The notes beneath the pieces are model-generated. The model was not told the DNA's origin, did no database searches, and worked only from the letters and a program-made list of their open reading frames with translations. Below, in pieces: positions 55,436 through 62,201 of a stretch of 64,000 nucleotides of DNA. A program made the translations under genes and the position numbers. The DNA lies in the NCBI RefSeq assembly GCF_029689945.1, contig NZ_CP121451.1, positions 4,030,001 to 4,094,000 of the forward strand. Direction: 5' to 3'. Within the stretch, counting starts at the first letter, position 1, and each line of letters opens with the position of its first letter. Source of the DNA: Paenibacillus amylolyticus (GTDB lineage Bacteria; Bacillota; Bacilli; Paenibacillales; Paenibacillaceae).

Positions 55436-56368
55436 TTAGTATTCTGGTTTATAATGTCCGGCATATACTCCGCAAATGGTCACTTCATTAGGCATCACCT
55501 CCACAGATTGGTATGCTTCATTCTCAGGGCTTAGAGTTATTTTGGGCGAGCCCTCAGACCACTTCATCCGCTTAAGGCTTCCATCTTCCTCATTTACAAG
55601 CGCTGCTACTATTTGGCCGTTGAATTCAGCCCAACTTCCTTTACGTAGGAAAACAATATCTCCGTCAGCTATCCCTGCTCCGCTCATAGAATCTCCCTTG
55701 ACTCTCAATGCATAATCCGGCTGTTGGGAATTTACAAAAGGATAATTAACATATTCCTCAATAGCTTCAGTCGGAATTAATCCATTTCCCGCACAAATTG
55801 TGCCTATCAGCGGGATGGGTTTAATACTTTTCATCATAGAAAAGTATTGGCCAAGCTTAGGAGAAAATTTGTTGACAAGAGAATTTAAAGTTTCAATTAT
55901 TTCGCGTTTTTGATCTACGTCATAATCATTTTGAAGATATTCAGATTTAAGCTCATCTACTTTCGCATTACTATAAAGGTCACTCATTTCCTTACTAACA
56001 AATAGGTCCACTAAGGTTTTGTGGATGGCACTATCTACTTGTGTGTAGAGAAATGCAGTGCTAATTAAATCAAAGATTTTGTTATCTAATTCTTCGTTTT
56101 CATTCATCAGATCTTTCATAAACATTTCATGTTCAATACTAAGTCCGTCTAAATAACCTGCCGCTTTCATCAACTCACCATATGTAACGTTATTTAAGTG
56201 TTTGGATATTTTCATCAATGTTTCCGGCGATGGATCCTGAGTATTTTTTTCAATTCTGCTAAGTGTCGCAGGGGAGACACCGGACACTATAGATAAGTCT
56301 TTCATGGTTTTGAAACCGTTCTGAATCCGCGCCTCTTTTATTAAATCACCTATTTTAATTTCACTCAT
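55436..56368 (-). CDS. CI-like phage repressor with S24 peptidase domain
   Basis: Lysogeny repressor of 310 aa. Residues about 5-70 form a Cro/CI-type HTH (MKDLSIVSGVSPATLSRIEK). The C-terminal LexA-like domain (about 200-305) has the cleavage site in TICAGNG (Ala-Gly), the Ser in VKGDSMSGAG and the Lys in GSLKRMK, so RecA-stimulated self-cleavage and prophage induction by DNA damage are expected. A long middle region (about 80-190) has no known domain. Its promoter and that of the divergent early operon are covered by four shared operators. Confidence 0.9.
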   Translation of the reverse strand: MSEIKIGDLIKEARIQNGFKTMKDLSIVSGVSPATLSRIEKNTQDPSPETLMKISKHLNNVTYGELMKAAGYLDGLSIEHEMFMKDLMNENEELDNKIFDLISTAFLYTQVDSAIHKTLVDLFVSKEMSDLYSNAKVDELKSEYLQNDYDVDQKREIIETLNSLVNKFSPKLGQYFSMMKSIKPIPLIGTICAGNGLIPTEAIEEYVNYPFVNSQQPDYALRVKGDSMSGAGIADGDIVFLRKGSWAEFNGQIVAALVNEEDGSLKRMKWSEGSPKITLSPENEAYQSVEVMPNEVTICGVYAGHYKPEY

Positions 56369-56407
56369 CGACTCTCAAAAATCTCCCTTCATCTAATGCT
56401 TGTCTTC

Positions 56408-56436
56408 ATGATACCACAATTATTGCGCGCACGCAA
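56408..56436 (-). promoter_or_regulatory. Leftward (repressor) promoter of the phage switch
   Basis: On the minus strand TTGCGT (56436-56431) and TATCAT (56413-56408) are separated by 17 bp. The -35 lies inside operator 1 at 56423-56436, so repressor bound there would block it. Confidence 0.7.
56423..56436. promoter_or_regulatory. Phage operator 1
   Basis: TTGCG-CGCA-CGCAA, perfect 5-bp arms. First of four sites with the pattern TTGCG-N4-CGMAA; overlaps the leftward -35. Confidence 0.8.
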
Positions 56437-56454
56437 TTAATTTGTGAAATGTTA

Positions 56455-56468
56455 TTGCGCGGTCGAAA
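56455..56468. promoter_or_regulatory. Phage operator 2
   Basis: TTGCG-CGGT-CGAAA, left arm exact. It overlaps the -35 of the rightward promoter. Centre is 32 bp from operator 1. Confidence 0.7.
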
Positions 56469-56483
56469 TTCATGTAATATAAT
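56455..56483 (+). promoter_or_regulatory. Rightward (early) promoter of the phage switch
   Basis: TTGCGC at 56455-56460 and TATAAT at 56478-56483 with a 17-bp spacer. The -35 is the first half of operator 2, and operator 3 begins 4 bp after the -10. Confidence 0.75.
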
Positions 56484-56487
56484 CAAG

Positions 56488-56501
56488 TTGCGAGGACGAA
56501 A
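56488..56501. promoter_or_regulatory. Phage operator 3
   Basis: TTGCG-AGGA-CGAAA, same pattern. It covers the expected start point of the rightward transcript. Centre is 33 bp from operator 2. Confidence 0.7.
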
Positions 56502-56518
56502 TCGACACAAAACTACAA

Positions 56519-56532
56519 TTGCGTATCCGCAA
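56519..56532. promoter_or_regulatory. Phage operator 4
   Basis: TTGCG-TATC-CGCAA, perfect arms. Lies 20 bp before the start of the Cro-like gene. Centre is 31 bp from operator 3. Confidence 0.8.
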
Positions 56533-56552
56533 CAACGAGAGGAGGTGGGCAG

Positions 56553-56828
56553 ATGAAAAAATTCGTTGTTCGCTTGAGAGTTAAGGAGTTGATGAAAGCT
56601 CAGATTGACAAGGATATCACTTCTGACCGTGAGTTGGCCGAACTTCTTAATGTTAATCCTACCCAAGTCTGGCGCACGAAATTACCTATTGATGATAAAA
56701 GGAACAACGCCCCAGGGAATCAGTTTATCGCAGGAGTAATGGAAGTATTCGGAGGAAGGTTCGACGATTACTTTTACATCGAAGAAGTGGATGTTCCCAA
56801 GAAAACCAAAGAAAAGGTTGTTGTATGA
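56553..56828 (+). CDS. Cro-like/HTH phage regulator
   Basis: First gene rightward of the switch, 91 aa. A helix-turn-helix is visible in TSDRELAELLNVNPTQVWR (about residues 24-42), followed by a likely beta-strand tail rich in Lys and Val. By position and size it is a Cro-type antagonist of the repressor acting on the same operators. AGAGGAGG lies 7 bp before the ATG. Family-level recognition is moderate. Confidence 0.7.
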   Translation: MKKFVVRLRVKELMKAQIDKDITSDRELAELLNVNPTQVWRTKLPIDDKRNNAPGNQFIAGVMEVFGGRFDDYFYIEEVDVPKKTKEKVVV

Positions 56829-56839
56829 GGAGGTAGAGC

Positions 56840-57055
56840 ATGGCCGAGAAGACCATTTACAAGTGGGAAGACATGCCTGACGTTATGACTGCTCAGGACA
56901 TCGCAAATGTATTGAAAATCTCACGAAAGACAGTCTACGAGTTTTTCGCACTCAAGACAGAGCATGGCGGAATACCCAACTATCCTATTGGAAGTTCGAA
57001 GCGAGCTGACAAAGTGGATGTTATTGAATGGAAAAACAGATTAAAGGAGAGGTAA
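56840..57055 (+). CDS. Excisionase-type HTH protein
   Basis: A 71-aa protein with the HTH_17/excisionase pattern: VMTAQDIANVLKISRKTVYEFF, then YPIGSSKRADKVDVIEW. This winged helix occurs in Xis proteins and in many small phage DNA-binding proteins. AGGAGG lies about 9 bp before the ATG. It could direct excision with the integrase or serve as an early regulator; the two cannot be distinguished from sequence. Confidence 0.75.
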   Translation: MAEKTIYKWEDMPDVMTAQDIANVLKISRKTVYEFFALKTEHGGIPNYPIGSSKRADKVDVIEWKNRLKER

Positions 57056-57059
57056 CAAC

Positions 57060-57278
57060 TTGAACAAATCACCAAGCTTAGCGGCGCCAGAAGTGTTGGA
57101 CTTTTGCGCTAATCCGGAATGTGTAACTGAAATCGTGGATGGCCAGATCGCTGTAAGACACGGTGCAGATCTGTACTGCAAGCTCAGTTGCATGGCGAAG
57201 TCTATCGGAGCTGTAACGATCACTGCAGGAGAGGAAGGTCGCATCGATGCAGATCTCAAAAGAACTATTCCAAGATAA
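57060..57278 (+). CDS. Small phage protein with paired cysteines
   Basis: A 72-aa protein of unknown function. It has two cysteine pairs (CANPEC and CKLSC, 25 residues apart), suggesting a small zinc-binding fold. TTG at 57060 is the start with AAAGGAGAGG upstream. Its 3' end overlaps the next gene by 32 bp, as is common in early phage operons. Confidence 0.6.
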   Translation: MNKSPSLAAPEVLDFCANPECVTEIVDGQIAVRHGADLYCKLSCMAKSIGAVTITAGEEGRIDADLKRTIPR

Positions 57279-57552
57279 GTACTGGAAATCCATGTTGCAT
57301 CTGTTCATGTATCAGCCGCGGCTATCACAATGTTTCACTGATCAGTATTTTGATCTGCAGGGTGGAGTTGTTAAGGCAGCTGCGTTGAAGAAGCTGTCCA
57401 AGCCCTGGAGCCGATCAGAACAGTTCATGCTTCATCTGGCGTTGCACTTATTCAGTTCAAGTCTGGCAAAAGTTAATCTCTCTGATATGGATTACCTGGA
57501 CAGCAGAAATAAAGCTTTGGTCCATGAAGCCTTAAAAATACGGTTTGGTTGA
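57247..57552 (+). CDS. Small phage protein of unknown function
   Basis: Protein of 101 aa, helical, with an aromatic N-terminal half (KELFQDKYWKSMLHLFMYQ) and a hydrophobic middle (SEQFMLHLALHLFSSSLAKV). I do not recognise a family. AGGAAGG lies 8 bp before the ATG at 57247, inside the end of the previous gene. Part of the early operon. The reading frame is supported by spacing and by continuity with neighbours only. Confidence 0.6.
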   Translation: MQISKELFQDKYWKSMLHLFMYQPRLSQCFTDQYFDLQGGVVKAAALKKLSKPWSRSEQFMLHLALHLFSSSLAKVNLSDMDYLDSRNKALVHEALKIRFG

Positions 57553-57565
57553 AAGGAGATTCTAA

Positions 57566-58050
57566 ATGGCTCGTTATTTTCAAGTAACTAAGACAAGAGC
57601 CTTTACCGTGATTTCACCGCATACCAGAGCAACGCCAAAGCGATTCGCGAACTGGTCAAGGATTTCATTGAAACGTATGCTATTGAGTCCACAACTTATT
57701 GGGCAACAGATGAAGCTTTGTTCATCGTCCCAACAGAGAAGGACCTTAGTTCTCATGGTTCAATTCTCTGCGCACCAATTGAAGAGGGACTGCGGAAATT
57801 TAAAGTTAACTCTCGAATCGGAAAAGCCTGGGTCAAAGCTTTGGAGGTTCATAAGCTGAGGATCCTAAGAAAGCCGATTGTATCCTTTTACTTCAGGCCA
57901 TCCAGGAGTGGACGTACTCGTAGTCATCTATTCAGTGTGGACGAGCTGGTTTACTGCAGTCTGGATCCGTGCGAGGGAGATCCACCTGCGGGGATGATTG
58001 AAATGAAAGCCAGCGAGTTCTTCAAAATTATTGAAGACGCTGAAGCATGA
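57566..58050 (+). CDS. Phage protein of unknown function (frameshifted)
   Basis: Corrected to 161 aa, starting MARYFQVTKTKSLYRDFTAY; the frame breaks at about 57595 where one A is missing, and the second frame carries WATDEALFIVPTEKDLSSHG and a basic stretch FYFRPSRSGRTRSH. No named domain is recognised. GAAAGGAG precedes the ATG. A short protein follows 15 bp later. It resembles uncharacterised proteins of Bacillales phages in layout, but I cannot name a family. Confidence 0.62.
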
Positions 58051-58065
58051 GAGGAGGTGAGAATC

Positions 58066-58257
58066 TTGCCCTTGATGACAGAACAACATTTCAAAGCAGC
58101 CTGTGCCTTTTACTTGGCTCTTGCAAGCCAGATGCGCCGCAGTGGCCATATCAAAGTCGCTACCCATGCGGACAAGCAGTACCGCACATATCGTAATCGT
58201 CTGAACGCAAAAATGCAGCTGGAAGGATCCTACCCCTTGTCAGCTGCACACAGTTAA
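58066..58257 (+). CDS. Small basic phage protein
   Basis: A 63-aa basic protein (TEQHFKAACAFYLALASQMR, then HADKQYRTYRNRLNAKM), helical, unknown function. TTG at 58066 has GAGGAGGTGA upstream; an ATG at 58075 in frame is the alternative start. The frame is supported by its ribosome site and tight spacing. A small hairpin GTCAGT-TTACC-ACTGAC lies just after it at 58269-58285. Confidence 0.55.
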   Translation: MPLMTEQHFKAACAFYLALASQMRRSGHIKVATHADKQYRTYRNRLNAKMQLEGSYPLSAAHS

Positions 58258-58300
58258 AACACTCTACCGTCAGTTTACCACTGACAGAAAGGATTATGCA

Positions 58301-59207
58301 ATGAAAGTCTGCTACAGGGAAATTAATTTTCGTGCTGAAAGCCTTCGGCTCATAGAGAAAGTGAATAGCATCATCAATGAGTATCAGGAGATGGGATACT
58401 CCCTTACACTTCGCCAAGTTTACTATCAATTGGTTGCTCGCGATGTCATTCCGAATAATGAACGTTCTTACAAAAACCTTGGGAATTTGATTTCAGATGG
58501 ACGGATGTCAGGGATGATTGATTGGAATGCCATTGAAGATCGTACACGTAATCTGCAAGAAAATAGCCATTGGAGTTCACCGGGATCTGATTCTCCACTC
58601 GGCTGCCCGTTCATTTGCCTACGATAAATGGGCTGATCAGGATAATTATGTTGAGGTTTGGGTCGAAAAAGACGCCTTGGTTGGAATCGTTGGACAAGTC
58701 TGTGAAGAGTTAGACATTCCGTATTTCTCCTGTCGTGGGTATGTGAGTCAGTCTGAGATGTGGGCCGCCGCTCAGCGGATGGATGATATTGCAGGACAAA
58801 AAGAAATCCACATCATTCATCTTGGAGATCATGATCCAAGCGGAAGAGACATGAGTCGTGACATTGTGGATCGCCTGCAGCTTTTTGGGGTTAGTGTAGA
58901 ATTTCAGCGGATTGCTCTTAATTATGATCAGATCGAGGAATACAGTCCGCCACCAAACCCCACAAAACTGACAGACAGCAGGGCTTCAGGATACATTGCA
59001 GATTTCGGCTACGAATGTTGGGAACTTGATGCTTTGCGTCCGGATGTGATTGACGGTCTGATCCGGAATGCGGTCACTCAACTATGTGATTTGGATCTAT
59101 TGGAAGAAGCGCGAGGCAGGGAGAACAAGGCCAAGTATACCCTTCGAGCAGTAGCAGAAGATTGGCGCAACATTGAAAACAATTATACCAAGGAGGATGA
59201 GAGCTAA
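58301..59207 (+). CDS. Toprim-domain protein, Spo11/Topo VI-A-like (frameshifted)
   Basis: Corrected to 301 aa. The N-terminal half has a winged-helix-like region (SLTLRQVYYQLVARDVIPNN, with Tyr pairs recalling the Spo11/Topo VI-A catalytic-tyrosine domain). The C-terminal half is a Toprim domain: the Glu in VEVWVEKDALVGIV and the Asp-x-Asp of HLGDHDPSGRDMS, the metal-binding set. The frame changes at about 58582-58584, where a GGG run has one extra base (SSPDLILHSAARSFAYD restored). It likely nicks or handles DNA in phage replication or recombination; biochemical activity is not proven. Confidence 0.75.
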
Positions 59208-59461
59208 TGAAAGCTACTGGTATTGTCCGCCGTATCGATGACCTGGGTCGTGTTGTTATTCCAAAAGAGCTTCGCCGCACTCACTTTATTGAGGAAGGGG
59301 ATCCGCTGGAGTACTTCGTGGAAGGTGACAAGATTATCATTCGCAAGTACCAACCTGGTTGCATTCTCTGCGGGAACACTGAAAGTCTGCACTTATTCCA
59401 TGGTAAACAGATCTGTACACCTTGTATTACTAAAGCTTCAGAGCTTACCAAATCAAACTAA
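59207..59461 (+). CDS. AbrB-like regulator with C-terminal zinc ribbon
   Basis: Protein of 84 aa. Residues 1-47 are a textbook AbrB/SpoVT swapped-hairpin DNA-binding domain: RRIDDLGRVVIPKELRR, then PLEYFVEGDKIIIRKYQP. The C-terminal part holds CILC and CTPC pairs, a likely zinc ribbon, as in host Abh/AbrB relatives (AbrB has a similar Cys). Phage-encoded AbrB-like proteins can affect host transition-state genes. It overlaps the Toprim stop by one base. Confidence 0.85.
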   Translation: MKATGIVRRIDDLGRVVIPKELRRTHFIEEGDPLEYFVEGDKIIIRKYQPGCILCGNTESLHLFHGKQICTPCITKASELTKSN

Positions 59462-59483
59462 AACCTATTAGGAGGATTCATCC

Positions 59484-60068
59484 ATGCAAAATATCGTTCC
59501 AATCCAAATCACATTCCAAGCCGTAAACGCGACTGACATTAAAAACCTGGTGCACGACCTGGCGGGTACGCTGGGTAGCATGCCTAATGCTGATGTGCCG
59601 GCAGAAACAACTGTCTCCACTGTTCCTACACAACCGGCACCGACTCAGCCGTCTAACCCGGCTCCGGTGCAACAACCGCCACAGCAGCCCCAATATGGCC
59701 AACAGCCAGTCTATGGCCAGCAACCTCAGTACGGCCAACAGCCGGTCTACGGTCAGCCGCCGCAGTATGGTCAGCAACCAGAACAACCGCAATACGGACA
59801 GCAGCCGCCAGTGCAAGGCCAACCAGGTCAACAGGATCAGCAACAGTATGGGCAGCAGCCGCCGCAACAAGGAGGCGTTCCAACAACAGCGCCAGCTTAC
59901 ACGATTGATCAACTTGGCGTAGCTGCTCAGCCCGTTATGGATGCAGGTAAAGGTCCCGATCTGATCGGATGGCTCCAGCAACAAGGGGCTGGCTCACTCA
60001 CAGCGCTTGATCCAAGCAAGTATGGTGAGTTTGCAACGTTCCTTCGTAGCCTTGGGGGCCGCATCTAA
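59484..60068 (+). CDS. Phage protein with YGQQP-repeat linker and conserved C-terminal domain
   Basis: Protein of 194 aa in three parts: a short N-terminal strand-rich region (about 1-40), a long low-complexity linker (about 50-130) of PQYGQQP units, and a C-terminal domain (DQLGVAAQPVMDAGKGPDLI, KYGEFATFLRSLGGRI) that I associate with a common but unnamed phage protein just upstream of DUF2800 genes. The linker is predicted disordered. AGGAGG precedes the ATG. The same repeat occurs in the DUF2815 protein encoded 1.2 kb downstream. Confidence 0.7.
   Translation: MQNIVPIQITFQAVNATDIKNLVHDLAGTLGSMPNADVPAETTVSTVPTQPAPTQPSNPAPVQQPPQQPQYGQQPVYGQQPQYGQQPVYGQPPQYGQQPEQPQYGQQPPVQGQPGQQDQQQYGQQPPQQGGVPTTAPAYTIDQLGVAAQPVMDAGKGPDLIGWLQQQGAGSLTALDPSKYGEFATFLRSLGGRI
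59684..59875 (+). repeat. CAGTATGGCCAACAGCC-type coding tandem repeat
   Basis: Imperfect tandem units encoding QYGQQP, with varied third bases. Related units recur at about 61880-62080, giving two direct-repeat tracts 2.2 kb apart. Confidence 0.75.
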
Positions 60069-61263
60069 TGACGGAAATTGCACATGCAGAGCGGGCACAC
60101 GCGCTGCTGTCGGCCAGTGGGGCATCCCGCTGGTTGCAGTGCACGCCGAGTGCCAGGCTCGAAGCCACGTTACCTGATAGTGAGAGTGAGGCCGCCAAGC
60201 GCGGCACACTCGCCCATGAGATCGCTGAGCTGAAGCTGCAGAAACTGTTCTCGGGTCTGACGACTCGTAAGTATAACGCTGCGCTGAAGAAGTACAAAGC
60301 GGATGAGCTGTATGAGCCAATCATGGAGGACCACACCAATGCATACCTGGATTACATTCAGTCCATTGTTCACCAATTCCCTTCGCCGCCGTTTGTTGCC
60401 ATCGAACGCCGCATGGATCTGACCGACTTTGTACCGGAAAGCTTTGGAACGTCTGACTGCATCATCATTGGTAGCGGAAGGCTCCATGTCATCGATTACA
60501 AGAACGGTCAAGGTGTTCCGGTATCTGCTGAAAATAATTCACAAATGAAGCTGTACGCGCTGGGTGCTTACAAGGCTTTCAGCCTGCTGTTTCCGATAGA
60601 ATCTGTTCATGTGGCCATCGTTCAACCAAAAGTGTGGAATGAGCCTTCTGAGTGGTCGCTCTCTGCAGCTGAGCTGCTTGCCTGGGGTGAGTCGATCAAG
60701 CCGATTGCTCAGGCAGCCTTTGATGGCCAGGGCGATTATGTTCCTGGCGATCACTGCAAATTCTGCCGTGCGAGTGCGACCTGCAGGGCAAGAGTGGAAC
60801 AGATCATGGAAGCCGGCACCAAGGCACCGCTGAAGCCGCCGCTGCTCAGCTGGGAGGAAGCTGCAGAGGTACTGAAGCGAGCTGATGGAATTGTCGGTTG
60901 GTACTCCGATCTGAAGAAGCTTGCTTTGGCTGAGGCACTGAAAGGGGGATCGTTCCGGGCTGGAAAGCCGTAGAAGGTCGGGGCAGTCGTGACTATGCAG
61001 ATTTGGATGCCGCATTTAAGCACCTGCAGGATAAAGGCATTGAAGAAGCTATCCTGTATGATCGTAAACCATTAACACCGCCACAGCTGGAGAAGACGCT
61101 GGGCAAAAAGGAATACCGCGAGTTGCTGGAGGAATCTGGCCATGTTGTGAGCCGTTCAGGTGCACCGACATTAGTCCCTGACGACGACAAGCGGCCTGGT
61201 ATTACAAATCAAATTAATCCTGCAGACGTATTCGGTCCTGCGCCAGAACAACCACAAAACTAA
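60068..61263 (+). CDS. DUF2800 phage nuclease, Cas4/RecB-like with Fe-S cluster (frameshifted)
   Basis: Corrected to 398 aa, normal for DUF2800. The PD-(D/E)XK core is visible: AKRGTLAHEIAELK (motif I His/Glu), GTSDCIIIG, then HVIDYKNGQG (Asp...Asp-x-Lys). Four cysteines suit a 4Fe-4S cluster: QCTPSAR near the N-terminus and CKFCRASATC near residue 240, as in AddB and Cas4. The frame breaks at the G run 60944-60948 (one G missing, GGIVPGWKAVEGRG restored). It starts by overlapping the preceding stop. Probable 5'-3' exonuclease acting in phage recombination-dependent replication. Confidence 0.85.
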
Positions 61264-61287
61264 TTCATGATAAGGGGATAATTCCAT

Positions 61288-62131
61288 ATGACAACAGAAA
61301 CAGCAATCACCACAAACGAGGTAAGACTGAGCTTTGTAAACTTGTTCACTCCACGTTCTAATCAACCAGGGCAAGAGGCGAAATACAGCACGACGATTCT
61401 GATTCCTAAATCCGATTTCGCTACGATGCAGCGCATCAATGCCGCCATTGAAGCTGCTTCTCAAAAAGGTGTAGCCGGTGCATGGGGTGGCGCTCGTCCA
61501 GCTCAACCACGTAACCCAATTCACGATGGGGATGGCGTTCGTCCGAACGGTGAAGCCTTTGGTCCAGAATGCAAAGGACATTGGGTACTGACGGCCAGTA
61601 GCAAGCAACAGCAGGCAGTTGTTGGCCCAGACATGGGGCCGATCATTGACCAAACTCGGGTCTATTCCGGAGTGTATGGCCGAGTGAATATTAATTTCTT
61701 CGCTTACAGTAACAGTGGCAACAAAGGGATTGGTGCAGGTCTTGGTCCGGTGCAGATCCTTCGTGATGGCGAGCCTTTGGGTGGTCGGATCTCCGCTGAA
61801 CAAGCTTTCGGTGGCAATGGTGGCGGTGTGGGTTATGTTCCTCAACCAGCTCCACAGGGCTATGATCAGATCCCGCCGCAGCAATACGGCCAACAACCAC
61901 CACAGCAGCCGCAGTATGGCCAGACCTCCGACTCAACAGGGATATGGGCAAGCACCACAACAACCACAATACGGCCAACAGCCGCCATCACAACCTGGCT
62001 ACGGTCAAGCACCTCAGCAACCGCAGTACGGACAAGCTCCGCAACAAGGCTACGGACAGCAGCAACCACCGCAACAGCAGATCGATCCGATTACCGGCAA
62101 GCCTCTTGGTGGCGGGATCTACGGGATCTAA
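61288..62131 (+). CDS. DUF2815 phage ssDNA-binding-like protein with YGQ-rich tail (frameshifted)
   Basis: Corrected to 280 aa. Residues 1-180 match DUF2815, an OB-fold ssDNA-binding-like family that lies between DUF2800 and polymerase genes: VRLSFVNLFTPR, KYSTTILIPKSDFATM and GVYGRVNINFFAYSN. The C-terminal 90 residues are PQYGQ/GYGQAPQQ repeats ending LGGGIYGI. The frame changes at about 61923-61925 (one extra base); without correction the tail reads as a Thr/Arg-rich artefact to 62205. AAGGGG precedes the ATG. A hairpin with a TTCG loop lies just after it. Confidence 0.83.
61880..62085 (+). repeat. Second YGQ-repeat coding tract
   Basis: About 12 imperfect QYGQ/GYGQ units, GC-balanced and close in sequence to the tract at 59684-59875. 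Confidence 0.75.
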
Positions 62132-62150
62132 TTCATAGGCATTTCAGTAG

Positions 62151-62170
62151 AGGGGTTCTTCGGAACCCCT
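62151..62170 (+). promoter_or_regulatory. UUCG hairpin between DUF2815 and polymerase genes
   Basis: AGGGGTTC-TTCG-GAACCCCT, a very stable 8-bp stem with a UUCG tetraloop. Only a weak T-rich tail (TCACTTTACC) follows, so it may be a partial terminator that keeps polymerase levels below those of the DUF2815 protein. Confidence 0.6.
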
Positions 62171-62201
62171 TCACTTTACCAGAAAGGAGGAAACCAACAA
62201 C

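Noticed and set aside
59478..59984. Leu/Arg-rich ORF opposite the YGQQP gene
   Set aside because: Simple reverse reading of the repeat tract.
59684..62085. Regular repeats as a CRISPR array
   Set aside because: Units are coding, without unique spacers, in-frame in two proteins, and no cas genes are near.
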